From Chitinophagales bacterium (GTDB taxonomy: Bacteria; Bacteroidota; Bacteroidia; Chitinophagales; Chitinophagaceae), in NCBI GenBank assembly GCA_030832085.1, contig JAURJU010000030.1, positions 84,309 through 118,219 on the forward strand: a stretch of DNA of 33,911 nt. Reading direction: 5' to 3'. Under the pieces are notes generated by a model. The model had not been told where the DNA came from. It saw only the letters and a program-made list of their open reading frames with translations, and searched no databases. Positions 1-10,389 of this stretch are shown one piece after another. Each line of letters opens with the position of its first letter. Within the stretch, counting starts at the first letter, position 1. A program made the position numbers and the translations under genes.

Positions 1-68
1 AACCGTTCAAAAACCTGCAATAGGTTTTGTATATCATCATTTTCGGGTAACCGGGATTCTCCTGTCAT
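1..68 (-). CDS. N-terminus of an unidentified protein, cut by the left edge
   Basis: An ATG on the minus strand at 68-66 opens a frame with no stop through the window edge (22 codons: MTGESRLPENDDIQNLLQVF and two more residues). The peptide is hydrophilic and acidic, with no signal peptide, which fits the start of a cytoplasmic protein. The gene would be divergent from the small secreted protein gene at 209. The fragment is too short to name a family; Bacteroidota TPR-repeat proteins sometimes begin in a similar acidic way, but this is only an impression. Confidence 0.4.
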   Translation of the reverse strand, partial: MTGESRLPENDDIQNLLQVFER

Positions 69-170
69 TTTGGGGTGTTGTTGTAAGTTAATCAAACCAT
101 TGGACTATTCGGTTAACGCTTGACAATTCTTTTGCAAGAGCATGCATTTTGGTAAAAAATTGCGTAAAAC

Positions 171-200
171 TTGCATTTTCGGTAAATAATGTTAAATTTG
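171..200 (+). promoter_or_regulatory. Bacteroidota-type promoter of the gene at 209
   Basis: TTG at 171-173 and TAAATTTG at 193-200 are separated by exactly 19 bases, matching the TTG-N17-23-TAnnTTTG promoter described for Bacteroidota. The -7 box ends 8 bases before the ATG, so the mRNA leader would be only a few bases long. Confidence 0.7.
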
Positions 201-208
201 TAGCAAGT

Positions 209-550
209 ATGAAAGCTCAAGCAAAGACCTTCTCTTCATCAATCATTAAATCAATTGCATTGGTTGCCGTGGTGGTATTGTCACACGCTGCCTTTGCCGT
301 AGATGGAATTGTTGTGAAATCAAGGTCTTCAAAGGCTTCCTTTTCCAACATGAAAAAGAACCTTATGCTTAACCTCAATGCTGGATTTACCTACAGCGGA
401 AACCGGTCCTTTGGCTTTAAAAAAACCGGTAAGGAAAACATGTTCAATTCCGTAATCTCTTACCAGAAAGGCAACATAACCTACATGCTTCCTTACAAAA
501 ACAAGAGCATTTTACAGAAGTTCAAGACTCCGCAGAAGCCTCAAAACTGA
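209..550 (+). CDS. small secreted hypothetical protein
   Basis: This 113-residue protein begins with a classical signal peptide: a basic start, a hydrophobic run (about residues 14-30) and a likely AFA/V cleavage site near residue 30. The mature part of about 83 residues is rich in Lys, Ser and Asn and has no cysteine and no domain I recognise. I chose ATG 209 because it gives a clean signal peptide and sits just after a good promoter; an earlier TTG at 149 lies upstream of that promoter. The stop at 548-550 is one base away from the stop of the convergent GLPGLI gene. Function is unknown. Export to the periplasm or outside is inferred from the signal peptide only. Confidence 0.7.
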   Translation: MKAQAKTFSSSIIKSIALVAVVVLSHAAFAVDGIVVKSRSSKASFSNMKKNLMLNLNAGFTYSGNRSFGFKKTGKENMFNSVISYQKGNITYMLPYKNKSILQKFKTPQKPQN

Positions 551-551
551 T

Positions 552-1190
552 TCAGTTTCTTTTCCCCTTTTTACTTTCCTCGTAACTGAGTACCCTGTAC
601 CCACTGGATGGAATATCAAATTTCTGAACAGGAACAGGATCAAAGCTGATGGCGTTTGCAGTATAACTCACCTGCATGTTCCCCTTTGTGTAAGCATATT
701 GGAGAGCAATTCCCGGCAAAGTACCAAACTGGACATCAACTTCTGGACGTTCCGTTGATATTTCCTTGGTGTAATAAACCTCCACCAAAGTGCCATCCTT
801 CAGTGTTGCGGTCGCCTTGTTACACTTGAATCCAATCAATTCGCGGGTTTCATTGGTAAACAGGTATTCTACACCCTGAAATTTTACATTCTTGTCTTCC
901 CAATTTTCCTTGCTCAAGGGAATCAGTATGCGTTGAGATCCAAACTCACTGATGATAGCGCCCTTGCCTTCTCTTGTATCATAAATGGTGATGGATTTTC
1001 CAATTGCACTTGTCATGTCATTCCTGAAATGTCCTCCCTTGATCATTTGAACAGACCTGGCTTCGTCAGGCAGTTTTTCCCCATTGAGAAACGTTGCCAC
1101 AGCAAATGAAACAGTGCCTTCTGAAAATCTTTTTTGGGCAAACGCAGTCGTTGCAGCAAAAAAGAAAATGAGCAGAAAGGTCTTGTTCAT
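552..1190 (-). CDS. GLPGLI family secreted protein
   Basis: This 212-residue protein has an N-terminal signal peptide (cleavage after AFA, about residue 18) and the family hallmark near residues 157-162, here written TLPGIA, a variant of GLPGLI. GLPGLI proteins are a Bacteroidota family of secreted or periplasmic proteins of unknown function, usually 200-300 residues, so the length fits. The basic C-terminal tail (KKGKRN) is unremarkable. The gene starts 4 bases after the yidC stop on the same strand, which suggests co-transcription with yidC. No enzymatic residues can be named. The family call is firm from the motif, its position and the signal peptide. Confidence 0.85.
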   Translation of the reverse strand: MNKTFLLIFFFAATTAFAQKRFSEGTVSFAVATFLNGEKLPDEARSVQMIKGGHFRNDMTSAIGKSITIYDTREGKGAIISEFGSQRILIPLSKENWEDKNVKFQGVEYLFTNETRELIGFKCNKATATLKDGTLVEVYYTKEISTERPEVDVQFGTLPGIALQYAYTKGNMQVSYTANAISFDPVPVQKFDIPSSGYRVLSYEESKKGKRN

Positions 1191-1194
1191 GACA

Positions 1195-3030
1195 TTATTT
1201 TTTCTTTGCCTTTTCTTGCATGGAATTCACCTTTTTCTGTGTTTCCTGCATTTGTTCAAGCCGCTCCTGCCACTTGGATTTGGCCCTTGGCTTTTTCTTG
1301 TTCAACTGTATTTCAGCCAAAATCTTGTCGTGGTCTATGATATAATTTTGGATGACAAATTGCAACAACAGGGTGATGAGGTTGGAAACCGTATAGTACC
1401 AGGTCAATGCGGATGGAAGTCCATTGAATATGCCCAACAACATGATAGGGAATATATAAGGCATGTACTTCATCAACGGATTGTTCTGGTCAGGGGTCAT
1501 GCTCATGCTGTAAATTGAAATGAGCAAGCTTGTCACCACTGCCAACACAGTAAACAATGAGAGATGGCTTCCCAAGCCGGGGATATTGAAATTCCAGGCA
1601 AGTATGGCATCATAAGAAGACAGGTCCTTGGACCACCAAAAAGGTACTCCCCGCAACGTTATGTTGGAATTGAAAAAGCTGTACAACGCGAAGAAAATCG
1701 GAATCTGCAAAAGCGCAGGAATACAACCACCCAAAGGATTGACTCCAGCAGTTCTGAACAACTTCATTTGCTCCATGCTGAAGGCTTGCTGATCATCCTT
1801 GAGCTTTTCCTTCAGTACGTCCAATTCAGGACGAAGCGCTTTCATTTTTGCTCCGCTTACATATGAAGTGTAGACCAATGGGGATGTCAACAACCTGATG
1901 AACAGCGTCAGCAAAAAGATCGCAAGACCAAGGCTTCCAACATATTTTTCAAAAAGACCGAACACCGGCAATACAATCCACCTGTTGATGTACTTTACAA
2001 AAGCATAGAAACCCTGACCAAGATTGACCATGTCTTCCATGTCCATGTTGTAAGACTTCAAAGTGGCAAAATCGTTGGGGCCAACATAGATCTTGTAACC
2101 CAGGTTTGCGGTGGAAGCAGCAGGGAATGCGGAACGAAGATTGGCTATGGTTTGAGCAACCACCTTTAGCGAGTCATTGGGCATTTTGCAGTTGATGTCT
2201 GCATATTTAAATCCATTGTCTGCAATGATTGTGGTATTGAAAAACTTTTGTTTAATGCCCAACCACTTCAATCCTTCATCCCAATTCTTCCCCAGTCCGT
2301 CGCTCATGGTAAAATAATCAAATCCATCCTGGCCATAAAGTCCCAACTGTGTTTCCCGCTTTTCTGTCTGGATATCCCTTTCCTGCTGATCGGCCTGTAC
2401 CTGCCAGAGCAGGTTTACCGTATTGTTTGTAAACAATTTGTCAGCTCCTTTTGCCACAAGGTTCCAATCAAACATGTATTGCCCCTTTTTCAATTCATAG
2501 CGATGCTCAATGGACTTTCCTGTGGAATCTGAAAGAGAAAAAGTCAAGACTGATGATCCATCTGAATTCCTTTGTACAGGGGATGGCGAAAAATAAAGAT
2601 CGCTTGAGGATGAGGTTTGGTTTACGCCAGTATTGATGAGGTAGGACAAGTTGTTGAATTCCGCTGAAATCAATTTTACATTGCTGCTGTCTATTGCCTT
2701 GTAATTTTTGAGTTCAACCTGAGATGGGCGACCGCCCTTGCTGCTGAATGTTATCTTGACCAATTCATTCTCCAATACCGCTTCAGTAGCGGTGATAACC
2801 CCTTGTTGAACAAAAGAGCCGGGTATTCCTGCGACAACTGCTGTATCCACCTTGGCATCGGCAATTGCAGCCGTATCTTTCACAACAGGCTGGATGGCTG
2901 CAATGGAATCCCTGATCTGCTTTTGCTTGGCCTCAAGCTCAAGCTGCCCCTGGCGTGTAAAATAAAAATAGGCGATCAATAAAATGGCCATCAAAGCAAT
3001 GCCTATTACTGAGTTCTTTTCAAATTTCAT
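1195..3030 (-). CDS. yidC: membrane protein insertase YidC
   Basis: YidC inserts and folds proteins in the inner membrane, alone or with the Sec translocon. The 611-residue protein has the full Gram-negative layout: an N-terminal membrane anchor (about residues 8-24), a large periplasmic domain (about 80-340) and the conserved 60 kDa insertase domain with five membrane segments (about 350-560). The groove arginine is visible as Arg379 in LFIRLLTSPLVY. The C-terminus is a long basic tail with KKKPR and KAKKK, as is common for ribosome-binding tails in this phylum. The gene lies 82 bases downstream of pyrG with its own promoter-like box, and the GLPGLI gene follows after 4 bases. Start ATG at 3030 gives the expected anchor. 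Confidence 0.97.
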   Translation of the reverse strand: MKFEKNSVIGIALMAILLIAYFYFTRQGQLELEAKQKQIRDSIAAIQPVVKDTAAIADAKVDTAVVAGIPGSFVQQGVITATEAVLENELVKITFSSKGGRPSQVELKNYKAIDSSNVKLISAEFNNLSYLINTGVNQTSSSSDLYFSPSPVQRNSDGSSVLTFSLSDSTGKSIEHRYELKKGQYMFDWNLVAKGADKLFTNNTVNLLWQVQADQQERDIQTEKRETQLGLYGQDGFDYFTMSDGLGKNWDEGLKWLGIKQKFFNTTIIADNGFKYADINCKMPNDSLKVVAQTIANLRSAFPAASTANLGYKIYVGPNDFATLKSYNMDMEDMVNLGQGFYAFVKYINRWIVLPVFGLFEKYVGSLGLAIFLLTLFIRLLTSPLVYTSYVSGAKMKALRPELDVLKEKLKDDQQAFSMEQMKLFRTAGVNPLGGCIPALLQIPIFFALYSFFNSNITLRGVPFWWSKDLSSYDAILAWNFNIPGLGSHLSLFTVLAVVTSLLISIYSMSMTPDQNNPLMKYMPYIFPIMLLGIFNGLPSALTWYYTVSNLITLLLQFVIQNYIIDHDKILAEIQLNKKKPRAKSKWQERLEQMQETQKKVNSMQEKAKKK

Positions 3031-3050
3031 GTGTTTGAAGTATTGAGGGG

Positions 3051-3058
3051 CAAAGGTA
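3051..3058 (-). promoter_or_regulatory. -7 promoter box upstream of yidC
   Basis: On the minus strand this is TACCTTTG, a perfect TAnnTTTG box, 20 bases before the yidC ATG. I see no clear TTG at 17-23 bases upstream, so it is a half-site call. Confidence 0.45.
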
Positions 3059-3112
3059 ATGAACTGATCGTATTAAGACCCTAACTACCTGCACCTGTAA
3101 ACGAATGTTTTA

Positions 3113-4759
3113 TCAGATCAATTCCCCATGCAAGGGTCCTGGATCCTTGACCGCTTTCTTTGCAGAAAATGACTTTGCAGCCTTGACAAAATGAACGAAA
3201 AGGGGATGGGGATTTTCAACCGTACTTTTCAACTCGGGATGGTATTGCACGCCGATAAAGAAAGGATGTCCGGGAATTTCAACAATTTCAACAAGGCTGG
3301 TCTCTGGGTTGACACCACTTGCCTTGAGCCCAGCAGCCTGCATGGCATCAAGGTATTTGTTGTTGAATTCCCAGCGGTGTCTGTGGCGTTCTTTGATCAT
3401 TTCTGAGCCATAAATGCTATGAGCAAGGGTGTCTTTTTCAATTTTACATGGATAAGACCCCAAACGCATGGTTCCTCCCTTGTTGGTAACTGTCTTTTGG
3501 CCTTCCATCAAATCAATCACAGGTTCAGGTGTGGAAGGATCCATCTCTGTAGAATGTGCATTGGTCAAGCCGAGGCGATGACGCGCAAATTCGATAACAG
3601 ACATCTGCATGCCAAGGCAGATTCCAAAGAAAGGTAGCCCGTTTTCTCTGGCATATTTCACGGCAAGGATCTTGCCGTCGATTCCTCGGTGGCCAAAGCC
3701 CGGGGCAACAAGCAATCCCTCCAGTCCCTGGAGTTTTTCAACCACATTTTCCTCCGTGATGAATTCACTGTGGACATCAACGACCTCCACTTTGCACTCG
3801 TTCATTGCACCCGCATGGATAAAGGCCTCCAATATTGATTTATAGGCATCCTGCAATTCAACATATTTTCCAATCAGCCCTATGGTTACTGTTGAAGTAG
3901 GGTTGTATAGTTTTTGCAAAAAGCCCTTCCAAATGCTAAGATCCGGCTCAGGGTACCAGGTAATGTTCAGTTTCTTGAGGCAAATGATGTCCAACTGCTC
4001 TTGTTGCATCAGCAATGGCACTTCATAAATGCTTTTGGCATCTGCCGCTTCAATGACGGCATCTGTTTTGACATTGCAGAACAGGGCAATTTTTGCCTTC
4101 AGCTCTTTTGAAAGGGGTTGCTCTGTGCGGCAAACGATAATATCGGGATGTACTCCATTCTCACTCATCATTTTCACACTGTGCTGCGTAGGTTTTGTCT
4201 TCAACTCCTTGGCAGCCTTGAGATATGGAACCAGGGTAAGGTGAACAACAAGACAATCCTCGTCTGGAAGTTCCCACTGCAACTGCCTTACCGCTTCAAT
4301 AAATGGAAGACTTTCAATGTCACCTACGGTGCCGCCAATTTCTGTGATAATGATATCGTATCCGGAAGCAGCCAACAATTGCATGCGGTGCTTGATTTCA
4401 TCGGTTATATGGGGGATGACCTGAACGGTTTTCCCAAGGTATGCCCCTTCCCTTTCCTTGTTGATGACAGATTGGTAAATTCTTCCAGTCGTGACGTTGT
4501 TGGCCTGTGTTGTAAAGCTGTTTAGAAAACGTTCATAATGACCCAGGTCAAGATCAGTTTCTGCACCATCTTCTGTAACATAGCACTCTCCATGTTCGTA
4601 AGGATTGAGTGTACCAGGATCAACATTGATATAAGGGTCAAATTTTTGGATGGTTACCTTGAAGCCCCTTGCCTGCAAGAGCTTTGCCAATGAGGCTGAA
4701 ACAATTCCTTTGCCTAACGAAGAAGTAACCCCACCGGTTACAAAAATGTACTTGGTCAT
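3113..4759 (-). CDS. pyrG: CTP synthase
   Basis: CTP synthase aminates UTP to CTP using glutamine and ATP, the last step of pyrimidine nucleotide synthesis. The 548-residue length is typical. The N-terminal synthetase domain (about 1-270) opens with FVTGGVTSSLGKGI, the nucleotide-binding loop, and contains the metal-site region DLDLGHYERF near 69-78. The class I glutamine amidotransferase domain (about 290-540) has the nucleophile Cys381 in GICLGMQ and the His507/Glu509 pair in YHPE. All catalytic residues are present. The gene is divergent from the cupin-like gene and followed by yidC. The family is normally allosterically activated by GTP; nothing in the leader shows a specific regulator. 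Confidence 0.98.
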   Translation of the reverse strand: MTKYIFVTGGVTSSLGKGIVSASLAKLLQARGFKVTIQKFDPYINVDPGTLNPYEHGECYVTEDGAETDLDLGHYERFLNSFTTQANNVTTGRIYQSVINKEREGAYLGKTVQVIPHITDEIKHRMQLLAASGYDIIITEIGGTVGDIESLPFIEAVRQLQWELPDEDCLVVHLTLVPYLKAAKELKTKPTQHSVKMMSENGVHPDIIVCRTEQPLSKELKAKIALFCNVKTDAVIEAADAKSIYEVPLLMQQEQLDIICLKKLNITWYPEPDLSIWKGFLQKLYNPTSTVTIGLIGKYVELQDAYKSILEAFIHAGAMNECKVEVVDVHSEFITEENVVEKLQGLEGLLVAPGFGHRGIDGKILAVKYARENGLPFFGICLGMQMSVIEFARHRLGLTNAHSTEMDPSTPEPVIDLMEGQKTVTNKGGTMRLGSYPCKIEKDTLAHSIYGSEMIKERHRHRWEFNNKYLDAMQAAGLKASGVNPETSLVEIVEIPGHPFFIGVQYHPELKSTVENPHPLFVHFVKAAKSFSAKKAVKDPGPLHGELI

Positions 4760-4862
4760 ACGGTTTAAGCTTTTAAAAATCAGTCTCGCAGGCTGGTTCT
4801 GGTCCCGGAAATGAATGATGATTGGACCGGCAGAAATTGCTGAAAAAAATCTGAAGGTCGTA

Positions 4863-4870
4863 CAAACATA
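4863..4870 (-). promoter_or_regulatory. -7 promoter box of pyrG
   Basis: The minus strand reads TATGTTTG, a perfect TAnnTTTG. It lies about 100 bases upstream of the pyrG ATG and only 3 bases from the oppositely oriented box of the cupin-like gene. No TTG is visible at the usual spacing. Confidence 0.45.
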
Positions 4871-4873
4871 CCA

Positions 4874-4881
4874 TAAATTTG
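4874..4881 (+). promoter_or_regulatory. -7 promoter box of the cupin-like gene
   Basis: TAAATTTG ends 3 bases before the ATG at 4885, which would give an essentially leaderless mRNA. No TTG is visible at 17-23 bases upstream, so support rests on the -7 box alone. Confidence 0.45.
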
Positions 4882-4884
4882 GTT

Positions 4885-5562
4885 ATGAAAAAACCGATCC
4901 TGAACTTTTTGGTCATGACAATTTTACTGGTAAATATTTCATATTCCCAAAAAATTGTTCCTGTTCATGAAGAACCAAGACATGTTCCATTGCTGTACAA
5001 TAAATACCTGAGGGTTGTTGAGGCCAACATCGAACCTGGTGACACTTCCATGTTCCATACCCATGCATCTTCCTCTGCTTTCGCGGTGCTTTCTGATGTT
5101 GGCTACCGGAACCAGTTGCTTGGTGGGGCATGGACTGACATGCAGTTCAAAAAGGGGCATTCCTGGTATTCTTCGTACGCAAGTGGTCCCGTGACGCACC
5201 GTGTGGCAGCCATTCCTGATAATCCCATCCATGTTTATGATGTTGAGGTATTGGGGAAGTGGGCCATTGTAGACAATCCCAATTGGAAGCCACTCCCCCT
5301 CGACACCATATTTATCTCAGACAAATGTGTAGGATACAGGCTGGAACTATCCAGCACAAACCCAATCTTCAGGTCGGCCGGAAGAGGTCCTACCATTGCC
5401 ATCCTGGTATCGGGAGAACTGGTGAATATAAGTCAACCAGATACGCGGGTAGAAATCGGCATGGAGGAAGGTGATTATGGATACATAAGGGGAGGTTATG
5501 CCAGCACCATTGCACTAAAAGAGGGTGAAAAAGCCAGCCTGATTCTTTTTGAGGTCAGGTAA
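4885..5562 (+). CDS. secreted cupin-like protein
   Basis: This 225-residue protein carries a signal peptide (MKKP then a hydrophobic run, cleavage near SYS/Q at residue 21). The body resembles the cupin beta-barrel: GDTSMFHTHASS (about residues 52-63) fits the G-x5-HxH start of cupin motif 1, and GPVTHRVAAIPDNPIH (about 102-117) could supply the motif 2 histidine. These histidines could bind a metal, but the usual motif 1 glutamate is not obvious. I used ATG 4885 because it begins the basic part of the signal peptide; the upstream TTG at 4879 overlaps the promoter box. The gene stands alone between pyrG and purL, so context gives no hint of a substrate. An enzymatic role is inference only. 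Confidence 0.75.
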   Translation: MKKPILNFLVMTILLVNISYSQKIVPVHEEPRHVPLLYNKYLRVVEANIEPGDTSMFHTHASSSAFAVLSDVGYRNQLLGGAWTDMQFKKGHSWYSSYASGPVTHRVAAIPDNPIHVYDVEVLGKWAIVDNPNWKPLPLDTIFISDKCVGYRLELSSTNPIFRSAGRGPTIAILVSGELVNISQPDTRVEIGMEEGDYGYIRGGYASTIALKEGEKASLILFEVR

Positions 5563-5649
5563 ATGCATATCCATGGCTTGCTTTCCAGCAAAAGGCATTG
5601 AACATCAGAATCACTGCACTGGTTAACACGCAGGAGATTGGGGCCGGTT

Positions 5650-7857
5650 TCAGGCCATCAATGAGCCAATCTTTTCATCGTATGGCTGCTTCCATTCGGA
5701 AACAGTTCCCCATGCTTCGCCATTGATGCACACCTCTTTTCCTTTGACCAAACCAAGGAGTGCTGATTCAACACCCAAGCCGGCAATCATGGATTCGAAA
5801 GCCTCACGCAATGAAGGATCCACAGAAACCACTACCCTGCTCTGTGATTCACCAAACCAGAATGCATCAGCGCGGATTGAACTGTCGTGCTGTGAAGCAT
5901 GGAATCCAAGACCATTGACGAAAGCACTTTCCAGGAGCGTGATGAATAACCCCCCTTCAGAGACGTCGTGTGCAGAACGGATAAGCTTGTTTTTTATCAA
6001 TTGAAGGATGGTTTGCTGAACAGCATGCTCTTCCTCCAACCCGAAATGAGGAGCAGGAGAAAAATCAACATTGCAAATTTTGTGCAGGTATTCAGAACAA
6101 TTGATATCGTTATAGGATTGACCTAACAAGTAGATCAGGTCGTTTTCAGACCTGAACCCAAGGGTCATTTTTTCGTTGTACCCATCCAATACCCCTACCA
6201 TCCCAATCGTCGGCGTTGGATATACCGCGCCGTCTGGATTTTGGTTGTAGAAACTGACATTTCCACCCGTTACAGGAGTATCAAATTTCTTGCAGGCCTC
6301 GCCCATTCCTTTTACTGCCTCTACAAATTGGAAATAGACTTGTGGATCGTAAGGATTGCCAAAGTTCAGGCAGTTGGTTACACCCAGGGGTGTGCCACCA
6401 CTGCAGACAATATTTCTTGACGCTTCTGCAACTGCAATCATTGCACCTTTATAAGGGTCTGCATGCACGTACCTGCTGTTGCAATCGGTTGTGATGGCGA
6501 GTGCCTTGCCGGTTTCCTTTACCAACACAACTGATGCGTCGCTGGGATCGTTGGTAGAAGTATTTCCGGTGCCAACCATGCTATCGTATTGGGTATAAAT
6601 CCATTTTTTATTGGCGATGTTGGGAATCACCGTAAGTTGCCTGGCAACGGCTTGAAGGTCTTTGGGTACGGGCACATCAGACGGATCAAAAGCTGCAATT
6701 TTTTCAAAATATAAAGGCGTTGAAAACGCCCTGTCATTTACAGGTGCTCCACCCCCAAGGACAAGGCTTTCCGCAGGAAGCTCAGCTTCCAACTCCCCAT
6801 TCATATAGAACCTCAACATGCCGTCAGTGGTAACTTCCCCGATTTCTGAACAAGGCAAATCCCATTTCTCAAAAATATCAAGGACTTCCTTTTCCCGCCC
6901 TTTGATCACCACCATCAACATCCGCTCCTGGCTCTCGCTCAGCAACAGTTCCCATGCTTTCATGTTTTGTTGGCGCTTTGGAACCTTGTCCAGGTCTATG
7001 CGCATGCCGACACCGCCTTTTGCACTGGTTTCTGCTGTTGAGCAAATGATACCCGCAGCGCCCATATCCTGCATCCCCACCAGAGCACCAGTAGGAATCA
7101 ATTCCAGGCAAGCCTCCAACAATTTCTTTTCCTGGAATGGGTCACCCACCTGGACTGATGGAAGGTCTTTTGCACTCTCTTCAGTTATGTCGGCAGATGC
7201 AAATGATGCCCCACCGATACCATCTTTACCAGTTGCAGAACCAACGATGAATACTGGATTTCCCTCCCCTTCCGCTGTGGCACTGACCGTTTGGCCCACC
7301 TTAACAATACCAACACTCATGGCATTGACCAAAGGATTGGTATGGTAGCAGTTTTCGAAGTACACCTCACCGCCGACGGTGGGAACACCGAAACAGTTTC
7401 CATAATGCCCGATGCCTTCAACAACACCTTTCAAAAGATGGCGTGTCTTGGGATCATTGATGTTCCCGAAACGCAACGAATTGAGCGCTGCAATCGGGCG
7501 GGCCCCCATTGTAAAAATATCACGGTGGATGCCACCCACACCCGTAGCGGCACCTTGAAAAGGTTCAATGGCTGACGGGTGATTGTGGGACTCTATCTTA
7601 AATACAACACCATATCCATCCCCAATGTCTGCAAGTCCTGCGTTTTCTTCACCCGCTTTCACAAGCAGTTTGCTTCCTTCTCGAGGAAGGGTTTTCAACC
7701 ACTTGATGGAATTTTTGTAGCTGCAATGCTCACTCCACATCACAGAATAGGCAGCAACCTCGTTAAAATTGGGTGTCCTACCCAGTATCTGCTTGATGCT
7801 TTCAAATTCTTCAGGGAGCAGTCCAAGCTGCTTGGCGGTCTCTACAGTTGTTTCCAT
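5650..7857 (-). CDS. purL: phosphoribosylformylglycinamidine synthase subunit PurL
   Basis: PurL is the ATP-dependent synthetase subunit that converts FGAR to FGAM in purine synthesis. From ATG 7857 the product is 735 residues, the length of the small PurL type, which works with separate PurQ (glutaminase) and PurS subunits; neither is in this window. Visible signatures are SEHCSYKNS in the first 60 residues, KIESHNHPSAIEPFQGAATG with GGIHRDIFTMGARP (nucleotide and substrate sites), and a second AIRS-like half beginning near DSMVGTGNTSTND. An in-frame ATG 39 bases further upstream would add MAVFFTFAFLNNN, which does not look like PurL and overlaps the putative promoter, so I prefer METTVETAKQ. 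The gene is divergent from glnN. Confidence 0.96.
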   Translation of the reverse strand: METTVETAKQLGLLPEEFESIKQILGRTPNFNEVAAYSVMWSEHCSYKNSIKWLKTLPREGSKLLVKAGEENAGLADIGDGYGVVFKIESHNHPSAIEPFQGAATGVGGIHRDIFTMGARPIAALNSLRFGNINDPKTRHLLKGVVEGIGHYGNCFGVPTVGGEVYFENCYHTNPLVNAMSVGIVKVGQTVSATAEGEGNPVFIVGSATGKDGIGGASFASADITEESAKDLPSVQVGDPFQEKKLLEACLELIPTGALVGMQDMGAAGIICSTAETSAKGGVGMRIDLDKVPKRQQNMKAWELLLSESQERMLMVVIKGREKEVLDIFEKWDLPCSEIGEVTTDGMLRFYMNGELEAELPAESLVLGGGAPVNDRAFSTPLYFEKIAAFDPSDVPVPKDLQAVARQLTVIPNIANKKWIYTQYDSMVGTGNTSTNDPSDASVVLVKETGKALAITTDCNSRYVHADPYKGAMIAVAEASRNIVCSGGTPLGVTNCLNFGNPYDPQVYFQFVEAVKGMGEACKKFDTPVTGGNVSFYNQNPDGAVYPTPTIGMVGVLDGYNEKMTLGFRSENDLIYLLGQSYNDINCSEYLHKICNVDFSPAPHFGLEEEHAVQQTILQLIKNKLIRSAHDVSEGGLFITLLESAFVNGLGFHASQHDSSIRADAFWFGESQSRVVVSVDPSLREAFESMIAGLGVESALLGLVKGKEVCINGEAWGTVSEWKQPYDEKIGSLMA

Positions 7858-7874
7858 GTTGTTGTTAAGAAATG

Positions 7875-7882
7875 CGAAGGTA
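7875..7882 (-). promoter_or_regulatory. possible -7 promoter box of purL
   Basis: The minus strand reads TACCTTCG, one mismatch from TAnnTTTG, 17 bases before the preferred ATG at 7857. Its position supports the shorter PurL start. No -33 element is evident. Confidence 0.3.
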
Positions 7883-8070
7883 AAAAAAACAGCCAAGAGA
7901 AATGATCCAGCTGAAAAGTGTTTTTGAGGATGAATGATATTATTATATTATGATTTTTTATATATGTGTATACAGTCCAAAAAACCAATCACTTGTATGG
8001 GAGTCACAGTAATTTTTCACATTGTTATGCACAATTTGAACCTTAAAAATGATGATTTCAATAAAAATAA

Positions 8071-8100
8071 TTGCTAAATCGGAGGATTTTATTGAATTTC
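8071..8100 (+). promoter_or_regulatory. possible promoter of glnN in an AT-rich leader
   Basis: TTG at 8071-8073 is followed after 19 bases by TGAATTTC (8093-8100), two mismatches from TAnnTTTG. The whole 7858-8122 region between purL and glnN is very AT-rich and holds no other gene. A glutamine synthetase promoter is a natural place for nitrogen control, but I see no recognisable operator or sigma-54 site. Confidence 0.3.
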
Positions 8101-8122
8101 GTGCCTTCAAAAATCCACAATT

Positions 8123-10315
<2,193 letters not shown>

Positions 10316-10337
10316 ACACCTCAAGTTCTTGCATAAC

Positions 10338-10370
10338 AAAGCCCCGCAAATGCGGGGCTTTTATTTTATT
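10338..10370 (+). terminator. intrinsic terminator of glnN, possibly bidirectional
   Basis: A GC-rich stem AAAGCCCCGC / GCGGGGCTTT (10338-10347 and 10352-10361) with a 4-base loop is followed by a T-rich tail TTTTATTTTATT. On the minus strand the same hairpin has a weaker tail and could also end the accB-accC transcript, whose stop codon is at 10390. Confidence 0.9.
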
Positions 10371-10389
10371 AGAATGTAAAAATATTTAT

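Noticed and set aside
149-208. Upstream TTG start for the first small secreted protein
   Set aside because: It would hide the signal peptide behind 20 residues and lies upstream of the TAnnTTTG box.
7858-8122. Riboswitch or sigma-54 promoter in the glnN leader
   Set aside because: The region is AT-rich with no conserved riboswitch core that I can recognise and no GG-N10-GC sigma-54 pattern at a useful position.
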